Source of the DNA: Verticiella sediminum
Lineage (GTDB): Bacteria; Pseudomonadota; Gammaproteobacteria; Burkholderiales; Burkholderiaceae_B
Assembly: GCF_007558815.1 (NCBI RefSeq)
Contig: NZ_VLTJ01000025.1
Span: forward strand, 1 to 64,000
Direction of reading: 5' to 3'
Length of the DNA: 64,000 nucleotides
The position numbers were made by a program, and so were the translations under genes. Within the stretch, counting starts at the first letter, position 1. Every line of letters starts with the position of its first letter. Below the pieces are notes generated by a model. It was not told where the DNA came from, did not search any database, and saw nothing but the letters and a program-made list of their open reading frames with translations. Of this stretch, positions 16,580 through 26,448 are shown in pieces.

Positions 16580-18939
16580 AGCGCTTCATGCGGTTGCTGC
16601 TGGTCTGCGCGGCGATCAGCGCGCTGGCCCTGCTCGGCCTGCTGGCCTGGTCGACCAACAACGCCTCGCGGCTCGAACAGTACTATCCGCTGCTGCTCAC
16701 GCTGAACACCGTCGTGGCGGTGGGCCTGGGCGCCTGGGTCCTGACCCTGGCCGCGCGCCTCATCCGCCAGTTGCGCCGCCATCAGTTCGGCGCGCGGCTC
16801 ACCGCCCGCCTGGCGCTGGCCTTCGCCCTGGTCGGCGTCGTGCCCGGGGTCATCATCTACACCCTGTCGGTGGAGTTCCTCTCGCGCTCGATCGAATCGT
16901 GGTTCAACGTGCGCGTCAACGCGGCCCTGGACGCCGGCCTGGACCTGGGCCGCGCGGCGCTCGATTCGCGCCTGGCGGACCTGAACGACAAGGCGCGCAC
17001 CATGGCGCTCGAACTGGCCGAGCTGCCCGACCCGAACGAAACCAGCCTGACCCTCGCCCTGACGCGCCTGCGCGAACGCCTGGCGGTGGCCGAGGCCATG
17101 GTGTTCACGGGCAGCGGCAACGTGGTGGCGTTCTCCACGGGCAACTACAGCCTGCTCGCGCCGGCGCTGCCGCCGACCACGCTGATGCAGCAGGTGCGCA
17201 CCGGCCGCAGCTATTCCGCGACCGAGCCCGCCTCGACCGATCCGGCCGACAACGACCCCAGCCTCAACCTGCGCGTCATCCTGCCCCTCGCCAGCCTGTC
17301 CACGATCGGGGACCTCAACACCCTGATCCGGCCCGAGACCCGTTATCTCCAGCTCATGCAGCCCGTGCCGGCGCAGATCGCCGCCAACGCCAACCAGGTC
17401 CAGACCGGCTATCGCGACTACCAGGAGCTGGCGCTCTCGCGCCTGGGCCTGCGCAAGCTGTACGGCATCACCCTGACCCTGGCTCTGCTGCTCGCCGCCT
17501 TCACGGCCATCGTCGCCGCCTTCGCGCTGTCCTCGCGGCTGGTGCGCCCGCTGCTGCGCCTGGCCGCCGGCACGCAGGCGGTCAGCGTGGGCGACTTCCG
17601 GCAGATCCCGGAACCGCCCTCGCGCGACGAGGTGGGCCAGCTCACCCGCTCGTTCAACGCCATGACGCGCCAGCTCGCCGAGGCCGGCCGCATGGTCGCG
17701 GCCAACCGGCTGCAGCTCGAACGTTCCAACGCCTATCTGGAGAACGTGCTGGCCACCCTGTCCTCCGGTGTGCTGGTGTTCGACGAAGCCTTTCGCGTGA
17801 CCACCGTCAACCAGGGCGCCCAGCGCATACTCGGCGCGGACCTGCGCACCGTCGTCGGCCGCCCGCTGGAGACCCTGGGCCAGTTGACCGGCCTGGCGCA
17901 CACCATCCGCCAGGCCTTCGCGGAACACACGGCCTCGGCGAGCGGCCGCCAGCACTGGCAGAAGCAGGTCGAGATCAACCCACAGGGCGCGCCGGACGCG
18001 CCGCCCGAACCCTTCAGCCATCAGCAAGGCGCCAAGGCGCCGGTCATCCTGCTCGCCCGCGGCTCGCACCTGGTGGTCGACGGCGCCGCCGGCTACGTGG
18101 TGGTGTTCGACGACATCACGGACGTCATCTCGGCCAACCGCATCGTCGCCTGGGGCGAAGTCGCGCGGCGCCTGGCGCACGAGATCAAGAATCCGCTCAC
18201 GCCGATCCAGCTTTCCGCCGAACGCCTGCTGTTCAAGCTGGAAGGCAAGCTCGCCGAGCCCGAGGCCGCATTGCTGCGCCGCGCGACCACCACCATCGTG
18301 AACCAGGTCGCCTCGATGCAGGCGATGGTCAACGACTTCCGCGACTACGCGCGCACGCCCTCGCCCAGCCTGGCCGACACCGATCTGAACGCGATCGTGA
18401 GCGACGTCCTCGCGCTGTACGGCTGGGACCCGGTGCACGCGCCGCACGGCGCGGGCGACGGCGCGCGGCTGAACGTCTCGCTGGCCGAAGCGCTGCCGCG
18501 CATCTGGTGCGACCAGACCCAGTTGCGGCAGATCGTCCTCAACCTGATCGCCAACGCCCAGGATGCCGTCGCCGGCAACGATGCCTCGCGCGCGCCCCTC
18601 ATCAGTGTGGGCACCCGGCTGGCGAGCGCGCGCCTGGCGGACGGCACGGCCCTTGCTGCCGTGCAGCTTCGCGTCATGGACAATGGGCCCGGATTCTCGG
18701 AAAGCGTGCTGCAGCGTGCCTTCGAACCCTATGTGACGACCAAGCCCAAAGGCACCGGCCTGGGCCTGGCCATCGTCAAGAAGATCGTGGAAGAGCATGG
18801 CGGCCGCATCGAAATCTCCAACCGTCCCGATGGCGGTGCCCACGTCTCTATACTGTTGACCCGTCTGGTAAGTCCGGAGGTTTCGGACCCGGCGAACGTG
18901 TTACAAGACAGACCTGTGTCTGCAAGTCTGCATGAATAA
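16576..18939 (+). CDS. plrS: NtrY-like membrane sensor histidine kinase (PlrS-type)
   Basis: 787 residues from TTG 16576, which has GGAGG 6 bases upstream (16565-16569); ATG 16588 is an alternative. Three hydrophobic segments occur by about residue 110, a periplasmic region about 110-295, a further membrane segment about 298-318, then HAMP, PAS (about 395-510), HisKA with LAHEIKNPLTPIQ (His about 535) and HATPase (DNGPGFSE, GTGLGLAIVKKI). This is the NtrY architecture. In Bordetella bronchiseptica the equivalent PlrS is needed for persistence in the lower respiratory tract. I assign the name by domain layout and by the conserved neighbours rsmB, plrR and trkAH. Confidence 0.9.
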   Translation: MKRFMRLLLVCAAISALALLGLLAWSTNNASRLEQYYPLLLTLNTVVAVGLGAWVLTLAARLIRQLRRHQFGARLTARLALAFALVGVVPGVIIYTLSVEFLSRSIESWFNVRVNAALDAGLDLGRAALDSRLADLNDKARTMALELAELPDPNETSLTLALTRLRERLAVAEAMVFTGSGNVVAFSTGNYSLLAPALPPTTLMQQVRTGRSYSATEPASTDPADNDPSLNLRVILPLASLSTIGDLNTLIRPETRYLQLMQPVPAQIAANANQVQTGYRDYQELALSRLGLRKLYGITLTLALLLAAFTAIVAAFALSSRLVRPLLRLAAGTQAVSVGDFRQIPEPPSRDEVGQLTRSFNAMTRQLAEAGRMVAANRLQLERSNAYLENVLATLSSGVLVFDEAFRVTTVNQGAQRILGADLRTVVGRPLETLGQLTGLAHTIRQAFAEHTASASGRQHWQKQVEINPQGAPDAPPEPFSHQQGAKAPVILLARGSHLVVDGAAGYVVVFDDITDVISANRIVAWGEVARRLAHEIKNPLTPIQLSAERLLFKLEGKLAEPEAALLRRATTTIVNQVASMQAMVNDFRDYARTPSPSLADTDLNAIVSDVLALYGWDPVHAPHGAGDGARLNVSLAEALPRIWCDQTQLRQIVLNLIANAQDAVAGNDASRAPLISVGTRLASARLADGTALAAVQLRVMDNGPGFSESVLQRAFEPYVTTKPKGTGLGLAIVKKIVEEHGGRIEISNRPDGGAHVSILLTRLVSPEVSDPANVLQDRPVSASLHE

Positions 18940-18947
18940 GGTGTGGC

Positions 18948-19706
18948 ATGGCCAAGATTCTTGTGGTCGATGACGAAATCGGCATCCGCGAACTGCTTTC
19001 CGAAATCCTCTACGACGAGGGGCATACCGTGGAGCTTGCCGAAAATGCTGCGCAGGCGCGCGAAGCGCGCCAGGCGGATCGTCCCGACCTCGTTCTGCTC
19101 GATATCTGGATGCCCGACATCGATGGCGTCAGCCTGCTGAAGGAGTGGTCTTCGCAGGGCCTGCTCACGATGCCGGTCATCATGATGAGCGGACACGCCA
19201 CCATCGATACCGCGGTGGAGGCCACGCGCATCGGCGCCATCAACTTCCTCGAGAAGCCGATCACGCTGCAGCGCCTGTTGAGCGCGGTGCAGGCGGGCCT
19301 GCAGGCCGGCGAGCGCAGCCAGCGCTTGGCCCAGCAGGCGGCCGCGCCGCTCACTACCACGGGCCTGCCGCCGGCCGCACCAGCCCCGGTTCCCGCCGCC
19401 GAAGCCACGGCCGCCGCGCCGGCGGCCGCGCCGGGCACGGAGCCGGCGCCGCGCGCGGACAGCGTCGCGCTGTCGGGCGAATCCGGCGAGGCCGCGCTCG
19501 GCAGCATCGCGCTCAACCAGCCGCTGCGCGAAGCGCGCGACGCCTTCGAGCGCATCTATTTCGAACACCACCTCGCCTGCGAGAACGGCAGCATGACCCG
19601 GGTGGCCGACAAGACCGGCCTGGAGCGCACCCACCTCTATCGCAAGCTCAAGCAGCTCGGCATCGACGTGAACCGGCGCAGCCGCCCCGCCAACCGCGGC
19701 AACTGA
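18948..19706 (+). CDS. plrR: response regulator PlrR-type: receiver plus Fis helix-turn-helix, no AAA+ domain
   Basis: 252 residues, about half of a standard NtrX. The receiver spans 1-120 with D8/D9, phosphoacceptor D52 and K103. Residues about 126-190 are an Ala/Pro-rich linker. The C-terminus (about 196-245) is a Fis-type helix-turn-helix ending ERTHLYRKLKQLGI. The sigma-54-activating AAA+ domain expected between them is wholly absent, so it cannot act as a sigma-54 enhancer protein. The same layout is known for PlrR of Bordetella, the partner of PlrS. It starts 8 bases after plrS. Confidence 0.9.
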   Translation: MAKILVVDDEIGIRELLSEILYDEGHTVELAENAAQAREARQADRPDLVLLDIWMPDIDGVSLLKEWSSQGLLTMPVIMMSGHATIDTAVEATRIGAINFLEKPITLQRLLSAVQAGLQAGERSQRLAQQAAAPLTTTGLPPAAPAPVPAAEATAAAPAAAPGTEPAPRADSVALSGESGEAALGSIALNQPLREARDAFERIYFEHHLACENGSMTRVADKTGLERTHLYRKLKQLGIDVNRRSRPANRGN

Positions 19707-19727
19707 CCTTTTCAACGCGGACCTACC

Positions 19728-21107
19728 GTGAGGATTCTGATTCTCGGCGCAGGCCGTGTCGGCTCGAGTGTCGCCGAGAACCTCGTCTCCGAGCACAACG
19801 ACATCACCCTGGTCGACCTGGATGCCGCGCTGCTCGCTTCGCTGCAGGAGCGGCTGGACCTGCGCGTGGTGGCCGGCAACTGCACGCACATCTCGGTGCT
19901 GGAAGCGGCCGGCGCGCACGACGCCGACATGCTGATCGCCTGCACGGCGAGCGACGAGGCCAACCTGGTCGCCTGTCGCGTGGCGCGCCTGATCTTCAAC
20001 GTGCCCCAGCGGATCGCGCGCATCCGCTCCCAGGAGTTCTATGAACGGCCCGAGATCATCGGCCCCGAGGGCTTCTGCATAGACAACCTCATCAGCCCCG
20101 AGCGCAGCGTCACCACCTACCTGCAGCGGCTCATCGAGTTCCCGCAGGCGCTGCAGGTCGTCGACTTCGCCGACGGCCAGGTCACACTGGCCCTGGTGCA
20201 GGTGGACAAGCGCAGCGCCATGGCCCACCAGTTGGCCGGCGACATCGCCGAACTGTTGCCGGGGGTCAAGGCCCACATCCTCCTGCTGTTTCGCAACGAC
20301 AAGCCGATCGAGGTGAGCCCGCGCACAGTGGTCGAAGCCAACGACGAACTGCTCATCCTGGTCGATGCGCGCCACGCGCGCCGCGCCCTGCAGGAGCTGC
20401 GCGCAGGCGCACGCCAGGCGCGCCGGGTGATGATCGCAGGCGGCGGCAACATCGGCTCGCGCCTGGCGCACGAGCTGGCCGCCGAGGGCTATGCGGTCAA
20501 GGTGCTGGAGCACGACCTGGCGCGCTGCGAGAAGCTCTCGACGCTGCTGCCGCACAAGGTGCTGGTGCTGCACGGCGACGCCACCGACGAGGCCCTGCTC
20601 GAGGACGAGAACATCGAGGGCACCGACGTGTTCCTCGCCCTCACCAACGACGACGAGAACAACATCATGTCCTCGCTGCTCGCCAAGCGCATGGGCGCGC
20701 GCCGCGTGATGGCGCTGATCGGGCGCCGCTCGTACGGCGAACTCATGGAGGGCAGCCGCATCGACGTCGCCGTCGCCCCCGACCAGGCCACCATCGGCGA
20801 ACTGCTGCGCCACGTGCGCCGGGGCGACGTGGTCGCCGTGCACAAGCTGCGCCGCGGCGCCACCGAGGCCATCGAGGCGATCGCGCACGGCGAGCCCGCC
20901 TCGTCCAAGGTGGTGGGGCGCCGGGTCAGCCAGATCAAGATGCCGGCGGGCGCGGCGATCGGCGCGCTGGTGCGGGGCGAGCAAATCCTCACGCCCAGCG
21001 ACGATCCGGTCCTGCAGTCGGGCGACCACGTCATCATGCTGGTCACGCGTCGCCGGGTGATCCCGGCGGTCGAGGCCCTGTTCCAAGTGTCGGCCTCCTT
21101 CTTCTGA
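19728..21107 (+). CDS. trkA: Trk potassium uptake regulatory subunit TrkA
   Basis: 459 residues, full length, with two tandem RCK units: NAD-binding folds begin at MRILILGAGRVGSSVAE (1-17) and VMIAGGGNIGSRLAHELA (about 233-250), each followed by a TrkA_C domain. It gates TrkH in response to NADH/NAD or ATP. Translation begins at GTG 19728, 21 bases after plrR. The 7-base gap to trkH shows a transporter operon. Linkage to PlrSR suggests that the two-component system and potassium uptake are coregulated. Confidence 0.96.
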   Translation: MRILILGAGRVGSSVAENLVSEHNDITLVDLDAALLASLQERLDLRVVAGNCTHISVLEAAGAHDADMLIACTASDEANLVACRVARLIFNVPQRIARIRSQEFYERPEIIGPEGFCIDNLISPERSVTTYLQRLIEFPQALQVVDFADGQVTLALVQVDKRSAMAHQLAGDIAELLPGVKAHILLLFRNDKPIEVSPRTVVEANDELLILVDARHARRALQELRAGARQARRVMIAGGGNIGSRLAHELAAEGYAVKVLEHDLARCEKLSTLLPHKVLVLHGDATDEALLEDENIEGTDVFLALTNDDENNIMSSLLAKRMGARRVMALIGRRSYGELMEGSRIDVAVAPDQATIGELLRHVRRGDVVAVHKLRRGATEAIEAIAHGEPASSKVVGRRVSQIKMPAGAAIGALVRGEQILTPSDDPVLQSGDHVIMLVTRRRVIPAVEALFQVSASFF

Positions 21108-21113
21108 CCGGCC

Positions 21114-22583
21114 ATGCGCGGCCTGCTCTCGATCCTGCACCTCACCGGCTTCACCATGCTGGTGTTCTCGCTCACCATGCTGCTGCCGGTGGGCGTGGCC
21201 CACTACACCAACGACGGCACCTTCTTCGCCTTTCTGGACGCCATGGGCATCGCCCTGGTGCTGGGCGGGCTGATGTACGGCCTGACGCTGCGGCATCAGC
21301 GCGAGCTGCAGCCGCGCGACGGCTTCCTGCTGGTCTCGCTGGTCTGGACGGTGCTGCCGATGCTGGCCGCCATTCCGCTCTACATCTACTTCTACCGCTC
21401 GGGCGAGCCGATCAGCGTCTCGTACGCCTATTTCGAAGCCGTCTCGGGGCTCACCACCACCGGCGCGACGGTGCTGTCCGTCCTGCACGAACTGCCGCCG
21501 GCGATCCACGTCTGGCGCGCCCTGCTGGCCTGGATCGGCGGCATGGGCATCCTGGTGCTGACCGTCGCCATCCTGCCCCTGCTGGGCGTGGGCGGCAGCC
21601 AGGTCGTGCGCGCCGAGACGCCCGGCCCCATGAAGGACGAGAAACTGACGCCGCGCATGGCCAGCACGGCCAAGGGGCTCTACGCGGTCTTCGTCGCGAT
21701 CTCCCTTGTCTGCTGGGTCGCCTACCTGCTCGCCGGCCTGACGCCGCTCGATGCCTTCGTGCACATGTGCGCCACCGTCGCGCTGGGCGGCTTCTCCACG
21801 CTCGACGGAAGCATCGGCGGTTTCCACTCGCTGCCGGTGGAGTCGGTGGCCCTGGTCTTCATGCTGCTGGGCGGGATCAGCTACATGACGCATTTCTCGG
21901 CGCTGCGCACGCGCAGCCTGAAGGCGTATCTGGTGTGCCCGCAAACCTCCACCTACCTGTGGATCATGTTCGGAACCGCACTCACCGTGGTGCTCTACCT
22001 GGTCTACGAACGGGTGTATCCGACCATCGGCGAAGCGGTGCGCCATGGCGTGTTCAACGCCGTGTCGGTAGCCACCACGACGGGCTTTGCCAGCACCGAC
22101 TATTCGCGATGGCCGGCCTTTGCGCCGTGGCTCATGCTGCTGGTGTCGTGCTTCGCGGCGTCGGCCGGCTCCACGGGGGGCGGCATCAAGCTGATCCGCC
22201 TCGTGCTGCTGGTGCGCCAGACCCGCTACGAACTGCTGCGCCTGGTGCACCCGCGCGTGGTGGCGCCGCTGCGCCTGGGCCAGCAGATCGTCGACACCCG
22301 CGTGCTGCTGGGGGTGATGGGGTTCATGCTGCTCTACCTCACCACCCTCGCGGTGTCCTCCCTGCTCCTCATCCTGTCCGGCCTGGACAGCCTCACGGCC
22401 TTCACGGCCGCCCTGTCCAGCCTGAACAACACCGGCGCGGGGCTGGGCGCCGTCGGCCCGGCCGGCAGCTACGGCGGCATGAGCGACTTCCAGATCTGGG
22501 TCTGTACCTTCGTCATGCTGCTCGGCCGCCTGGAACTGGCCACCCTGCTGGTGCTCTTCACGCCCATGTTCTGGCAGCGCTGA
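21114..22583 (+). CDS. trkH: Trk potassium uptake channel TrkH
   Basis: 489 residues, the usual size for TrkH/TrkG. Four pore-loop repeats are visible, including [11 protein letters not shown] (about 108-118), [10 protein letters not shown] (about 220-229), [12 protein letters not shown] (about 320-331) and SLNNTGAGL (about 441-449), with the conserved Gly residues that form the potassium filter. It is the last gene of the def-to-trkH run on this strand. No intrinsic terminator stands out in 22584-22770. Confidence 0.95.
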   Translation: MRGLLSILHLTGFTMLVFSLTMLLPVGVAHYTNDGTFFAFLDAMGIALVLGGLMYGLTLRHQRELQPRDGFLLVSLVWTVLPMLAAIPLYIYFYRSGEPISVSYAYFEAVSGLTTTGATVLSVLHELPPAIHVWRALLAWIGGMGILVLTVAILPLLGVGGSQVVRAETPGPMKDEKLTPRMASTAKGLYAVFVAISLVCWVAYLLAGLTPLDAFVHMCATVALGGFSTLDGSIGGFHSLPVESVALVFMLLGGISYMTHFSALRTRSLKAYLVCPQTSTYLWIMFGTALTVVLYLVYERVYPTIGEAVRHGVFNAVSVATTTGFASTDYSRWPAFAPWLMLLVSCFAASAGSTGGGIKLIRLVLLVRQTRYELLRLVHPRVVAPLRLGQQIVDTRVLLGVMGFMLLYLTTLAVSSLLLILSGLDSLTAFTAALSSLNNTGAGLGAVGPAGSYGGMSDFQIWVCTFVMLLGRLELATLLVLFTPMFWQR

Positions 22584-22770
22584 ACCCGCGGACGCGCCGG
22601 GCACGCCGCCTGCTCCGTCGCTGCCGCGACGCGTCATGGCGCTGACGCAATCCCTCGCTAGACTGCGTGTTCACGCCCGCGTGGCGTGGTCCATCCACCA
22701 GACGACGACCGCCCCCCTTCGACGCGGGACGGCACGCCGCCACGAAAACCGGCAGATCCAGGAGACCGGC

Positions 22771-24006
22771 ATGCATGCCATCGAATTCACGCCTTCGCGC
22801 TACAACACGCTGGGTATCGAGCTGGAACTTCAGCTACTCGATCCGCGCACGCTCGATCTCAGCGGCCAGGCCGCCAGCCTGCTCGAGCACATCGCCGGGC
22901 ACCCCTCGGCCGACCACGTCAAGCCCGAGCTCACGCGCGCCATGATAGAACTCAACTCGTCCGTGCACGAACACCCGGCCGGGCTGCTGGCCGAGATGCG
23001 CGAGCTGCGCGATCTCGTCTGCGAGGCCGGCGACGCGATCGGCGTGCGCGTGGCCGGCGGCGGCGCGCATCCGTTCACGTCGTGGCGCGACTGCGATATC
23101 CACGACTCGCCGCGCTACCGTCGCCTGGCCGACCTCTACGGCTACCTGGCACGGCAGTTCACGGTGTTCGGCCAGCACATCCACCTGGGCGTGGCCAGCG
23201 GCGACGCCGCCTGCGGCCTCATCCACCGCCTCTCGCCCTACGTGCCGCACTTCATCGCCCTGGCCGCTTCTTCGCCGTTCCGCGAGGGCGAGGACACGCT
23301 GTTCGCATGCAGCCGGCTGCACGCGCTGCACAGCTTCCCGCTGGCCGGCCACATGCCCGAGCACATCCGGGACTGGTACCAGTTCGAGGCGCACTACACC
23401 CAGATGCGCAGCCTGGGCCTGACCGAAAGCCTGAAAGACCTGTACTGGGACATTCGCCCCAAGCCGGAGCTGGGGACGGTGGAGCTGCGGGTCTGCGACA
23501 CGCCGCTCACCGTCGAAAAGGCATGCCAACTGGCCGCGTTCGCCCAGGCGCTGGCGATCGCCGTGCAGCGCGCGAGCGCACCCACCGCCGCTTTCTGGAT
23601 GGCATACGAAACCAACCGTTTCCAGGCCTGCCGCTTCGGGCTGCACGCCAACTATGTCACGCGCGCGGGCGAGCGCGTGCGTTTGATCGAGCACCTGCGC
23701 GGTACCTTCGAGCAGCTCATGCCGGTGGCCGACGAACTGGGCACCACGGACTTGCTCGGCGCCCTGCGCGAGGACGCGCTCAGGCTCGGCAACGATGCGC
23801 GCTGGCTGCGCGCCCGGCACCACGAGCTGCGGGAGCTGCCTGCCGTCGCCGCGGCCGCCGCCGACGTCTGGCGCGGCGAGCCGGCGGGCGCCGCGCAGGC
23901 CGGCCCCGGGCGCCGGCGTGTGCGCGCAAGCTCGGAGCCCATCGTGCACGGCCTGCCCCTGCTGCCCGAGGGCACGCCGGCCAATCTGCCGCCGAGGTTG
24001 CACTGA
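22771..24006 (+). CDS. ybdK: carboxylate-amine ligase YbdK (glutamate-cysteine ligase 2 family)
   Basis: 411 residues. ATG 22771 has AGGAG 6 bases upstream; the longer open frame from 22636 lacks conserved content. The sequence carries GCS2 family marks: [12 protein letters not shown] near 13-24, FGQHIHLGV near 135-143, and [21 protein letters not shown] near 225-245. YbdK in E. coli has weak glutamate-cysteine ligase activity; the physiological substrate is unknown. The C-terminal 35 residues are Ala/Arg-rich. It is a single-gene unit with its own terminator at 24047-24072. Confidence 0.9.
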   Translation: MHAIEFTPSRYNTLGIELELQLLDPRTLDLSGQAASLLEHIAGHPSADHVKPELTRAMIELNSSVHEHPAGLLAEMRELRDLVCEAGDAIGVRVAGGGAHPFTSWRDCDIHDSPRYRRLADLYGYLARQFTVFGQHIHLGVASGDAACGLIHRLSPYVPHFIALAASSPFREGEDTLFACSRLHALHSFPLAGHMPEHIRDWYQFEAHYTQMRSLGLTESLKDLYWDIRPKPELGTVELRVCDTPLTVEKACQLAAFAQALAIAVQRASAPTAAFWMAYETNRFQACRFGLHANYVTRAGERVRLIEHLRGTFEQLMPVADELGTTDLLGALREDALRLGNDARWLRARHHELRELPAVAAAAADVWRGEPAGAAQAGPGRRRVRASSEPIVHGLPLLPEGTPANLPPRLH

Positions 24007-24046
24007 GAGGTGTCGAGTGGCTCGCAGCGCCATGGATAGCTGAGAT

Positions 24047-24072
24047 GGGCCGGCAGAGCCACCCGGCCTTTT
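24047..24072 (+). terminator. terminator after ybdK
   Basis: GGCCGG (24048-24053) pairs with CCGGCC (24063-24068), followed by TTTT (24069-24072). A short but canonical intrinsic terminator 40 bases past the stop. Confidence 0.6.
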
Positions 24073-24213
24073 GCTCGGGCTTACCGAACCGCACAACAAC
24101 TTACACACGACGCATCTTCGGCATGGCAACGTATGGGTTGAGATTCCTTGGGAGCGCTTTTTGCTGTGACAGTAAGCGTTCAGCCCATTACACCCAATAG
24201 AAGGAGTAAAGCC

Positions 24214-24441
24214 ATGAAGGTTCAGTCGATCGCGAAGTTGGCCGGTGTTGCGCTCGTCGCGCTGGCTGCCACGGGTTGTTCCACCTGGGACAGCATGAGC
24301 GGCCGCCAGAAGGGCGCGGTCACGGGCGCCGGCGTGGGCGGTGTGGCGGGTGCCGCCATCAGCGATGGCAGCGTGCTGGGCACGGTCGGCGGCGCCGCCA
24401 TCGGTGGTGTCGTCGGCGATCAGGTCGGCAAGCGCCGCTGA
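24214..24441 (+). CDS. glycine-zipper lipoprotein, OsmB-like
   Basis: 75 residues from ATG 24214, with AAGGAG 7 bases upstream; the frame from 24148 adds an unconserved leader. A lipoprotein signal ends at ALAATGC (Cys at about 23). The mature part is a glycine zipper (GAGVGGVAGAAISDG, GGAAIGGVVGDQ), as in OsmB and other small outer-membrane lipoproteins that respond to envelope or osmotic stress. The strong RBS and private terminator suggest an abundant, separately controlled transcript. Exact role unknown. Confidence 0.88.
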   Translation: MKVQSIAKLAGVALVALAATGCSTWDSMSGRQKGAVTGAGVGGVAGAAISDGSVLGTVGGAAIGGVVGDQVGKRR

Positions 24442-24502
24442 GCTGCCCCCCTGCGCCGACGGCGCAGGCCGCGGCCCGCCGGCACTTGCGCGGGCCCCAT
24501 CG

Positions 24503-24534
24503 AACCCCACGTCGTTTCGTACGCGTGGGGTTTC
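24503..24534 (+). terminator. terminator after the glycine-zipper lipoprotein
   Basis: AACCCCACG (24503-24511) pairs with CGTGGGGTT (24524-24532) and a short T-run follows. It lies between this gene and the converging VanZ gene and may serve both. Confidence 0.7.
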
Positions 24535-24535
24535 G

Positions 24536-25693
24536 TCATTTCGGCGGCGGGCTCGGGGCCTCCTCGGGCGCCGCCGCGCGCGCCGGCGCTGCGCGGGCCG
24601 CCGCACGCGAACCCCGCCCGAAAAGCATCCAGCCCAGCGCCAGGAACGGCCAGAGGACGGCCAGTTCGGCGAGCAGCTCGTCAGCGTGCAGCAGGCCGGT
24701 GTAGCCCGAGGCGATGCTCGCCAGGAAATAGCGATCCGCGGGCGCCGCATTGACGATCAGCAACTGCAGGATCAGGGCCGCAATGGCCACACGGCGCTGC
24801 CACAGGGGCGCGACGGCGGACAGGGCCAGCGCGATCAGCATGCCGAGGATCAGCCCCTGCCCGGCGGCCGGCGTGAGCCAGGCGAAGAACTCCGGACTGC
24901 CCGGCAGGCCCAGCGGCCGGGCGGCGGCCTTGGCGCTCAACGCCAAGGCGACGAACAAGGGCACCAGCCAGGCGCGCAGGCGAAACGGCCGCAGACAATG
25001 CAGCAGCAGCAGGCTGAAGCCGAGCACGGCCAGGGCGGTGCAGGCCTGTTCGATGCGCGCCCTGGTCTCCGGGACAAGGTGCGCGGCCGGCGGCCACCAG
25101 GTTTCCAGCTTGAGGGCGGCGATGTCCAGGCTGCCGGCCACATCGCCATTGGCCAGCAGCATGGGCTGCGGCGGGATCTGGGCCAACACCCACAGCGCGC
25201 ACAGGATCACCACCGGGTAGGTGCCCTTGCGCAGAATGTGCTCGCCCCAATGCACCTCGCTGCGCACATCGATCAGGCGGCGCGCGCTGAGTGCGCCCAG
25301 CAGCACGCCCAGAAAGGCGCCCGCGCTGTTGGCCGCGAAATCCACGTTGGAGGCCACCCGGCCGGGCAGATAGGTCTGGATCGACTCCATCGTCGCCGAG
25401 ACCAGCGCGCAGCCCAGGGTGCCGATGAGGACCGCCTTCGCGCCGCGCCAGCGCGGCCACAGCGCCCACGCCAGCAGGGCGCCCAGCGGCATGTAGGCGA
25501 GGACGTTCCACACCACTTCCGGCAGCGTCCAGTAGCGCGGGAAGGGTGCCTGTATCCACGCCAGCGGCGAGACGCCGAGGTTGGTCCAGCCGCGGCCGGG
25601 AAACAGGCTGCCGTAGACCACCAGCAGCAGCGCCACCACGAAAGCCATGCGGGCAGTCGGAGAGCGGCGCGGCTCCGGCAGAGCACCCGCCAT
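24536..25693 (-). CDS. VanZ-family membrane protein
   Basis: 385 residues with about nine hydrophobic segments. The N-terminal 150 residues carry the VanZ-like pattern (LFPGRGW, WNVLAYMPLGALLAWAL, and SNVDFAANSAGAFLG). The C-terminal half is a further set of membrane helices with no assigned role, then an Ala/Pro-rich tail. VanZ proteins are of unknown biochemical function, named from a teicoplanin resistance gene. ATG 25693 is chosen; GTG 25696 directly before it is equally placed. It begins right after the stop of the auxiliary lipoprotein gene and so may belong to the MCE operon. Confidence 0.8.
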   Translation of the reverse strand: MAGALPEPRRSPTARMAFVVALLLVVYGSLFPGRGWTNLGVSPLAWIQAPFPRYWTLPEVVWNVLAYMPLGALLAWALWPRWRGAKAVLIGTLGCALVSATMESIQTYLPGRVASNVDFAANSAGAFLGVLLGALSARRLIDVRSEVHWGEHILRKGTYPVVILCALWVLAQIPPQPMLLANGDVAGSLDIAALKLETWWPPAAHLVPETRARIEQACTALAVLGFSLLLLHCLRPFRLRAWLVPLFVALALSAKAAARPLGLPGSPEFFAWLTPAAGQGLILGMLIALALSAVAPLWQRRVAIAALILQLLIVNAAPADRYFLASIASGYTGLLHADELLAELAVLWPFLALGWMLFGRGSRAAARAAPARAAAPEEAPSPPPK

Positions 25694-25696
25694 CAC

Positions 25697-26389
25697 TCAA
25701 CGCCCCGCAGTGGCGCCCGTCCGTAGCGCCGGCTGCTGCGACAACCATTCCGCGATGCTCTGCGCGACGGCGTCCACGGCCGAGCGCAACGCGCGCGCGC
25801 CGCCCGGCGCGTCCGCGCTCGCCGCCGGCACCGACAAGGCCACCCGAAGCTGGTCCGCGACCTGTCCGCGCGCATCCGTCAGCACGGCGCGCAGGGCGAT
25901 GTCGCCGGTGCTGATGGGCGCGCCGCTCGCGCCCGCCGCCGGGTCGAAGACCTGCTCGAAGCGCTCGAGCGTGACGCGCAGCTCGGGCATGGCACCGGTG
26001 TTGCCCGCGGTGACCGGCCCCTCGATGGACAGGCGCTCGCGCAAACGCTGCTCGAACAGCTCCGAGGGCGGCGAAGCCCATTGGTACGAGGCGTAGGCCT
26101 GCGGTTCGAGCGAACCCTTCTCGCGCCAGATCACACCCTGGCTGCGCAGCAGCGGAGCGGCCTCCACGGCGGGCACGGCGAGCGCCGCCCGCGCAGGCAG
26201 CCGGGCGGGCGCCTGCGCCTCGGCCGCGCCGACGTCGAGCACCTGGGGCGCCGGTGCGACATCGCCCAGCCCGGCGCAGGCCGTCAACCACGCCGCCGAC
26301 ACGATCACCGCCGGGGTGCGCCACCAGCCCGCACGCCGGGCGTAGAGGCCTTGGATCTGCTGCTTCATCGTCGAATCATCCATTGTCAT
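25697..26389 (-). CDS. ABC-type transport auxiliary lipoprotein (PqiC/LetA-partner type)
   Basis: About 230 residues if started at ATG 26389; ATG 26383 and 26368 are alternatives, the last giving a tidier lipoprotein signal. A hydrophobic stretch ends in the lipobox LTAC, then come segments typical of ABC_trans_aux proteins (LLRSQGVIWREKGSLE, YASYQWASPPSELFEQRL). Such lipoproteins sit in the outer membrane and partner MCE transporters. The gene follows the MlaD-like gene by about 60 bases in the same operon. Confidence 0.88.
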   Translation of the reverse strand: MTMDDSTMKQQIQGLYARRAGWWRTPAVIVSAAWLTACAGLGDVAPAPQVLDVGAAEAQAPARLPARAALAVPAVEAAPLLRSQGVIWREKGSLEPQAYASYQWASPPSELFEQRLRERLSIEGPVTAGNTGAMPELRVTLERFEQVFDPAAGASGAPISTGDIALRAVLTDARGQVADQLRVALSVPAASADAPGGARALRSAVDAVAQSIAEWLSQQPALRTGATAGR

Positions 26390-26448
26390 GGCCTGCCGCC
26401 GCGCCGCAGGCGAGTCCCGCGCGGCTCGGCGGTGGCAGGCAGCCACCA

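Noticed and set aside
16198-18843. An 881-codon minus-strand frame opposite plrS.
   Set aside because: Same shadow effect; the plus-strand kinase motifs are unambiguous.
18729-22637. A 1302-codon minus-strand frame opposite trkA and trkH.
   Set aside because: It mirrors the codon structure of the well-supported plus-strand genes and contains no family motif or RBS.
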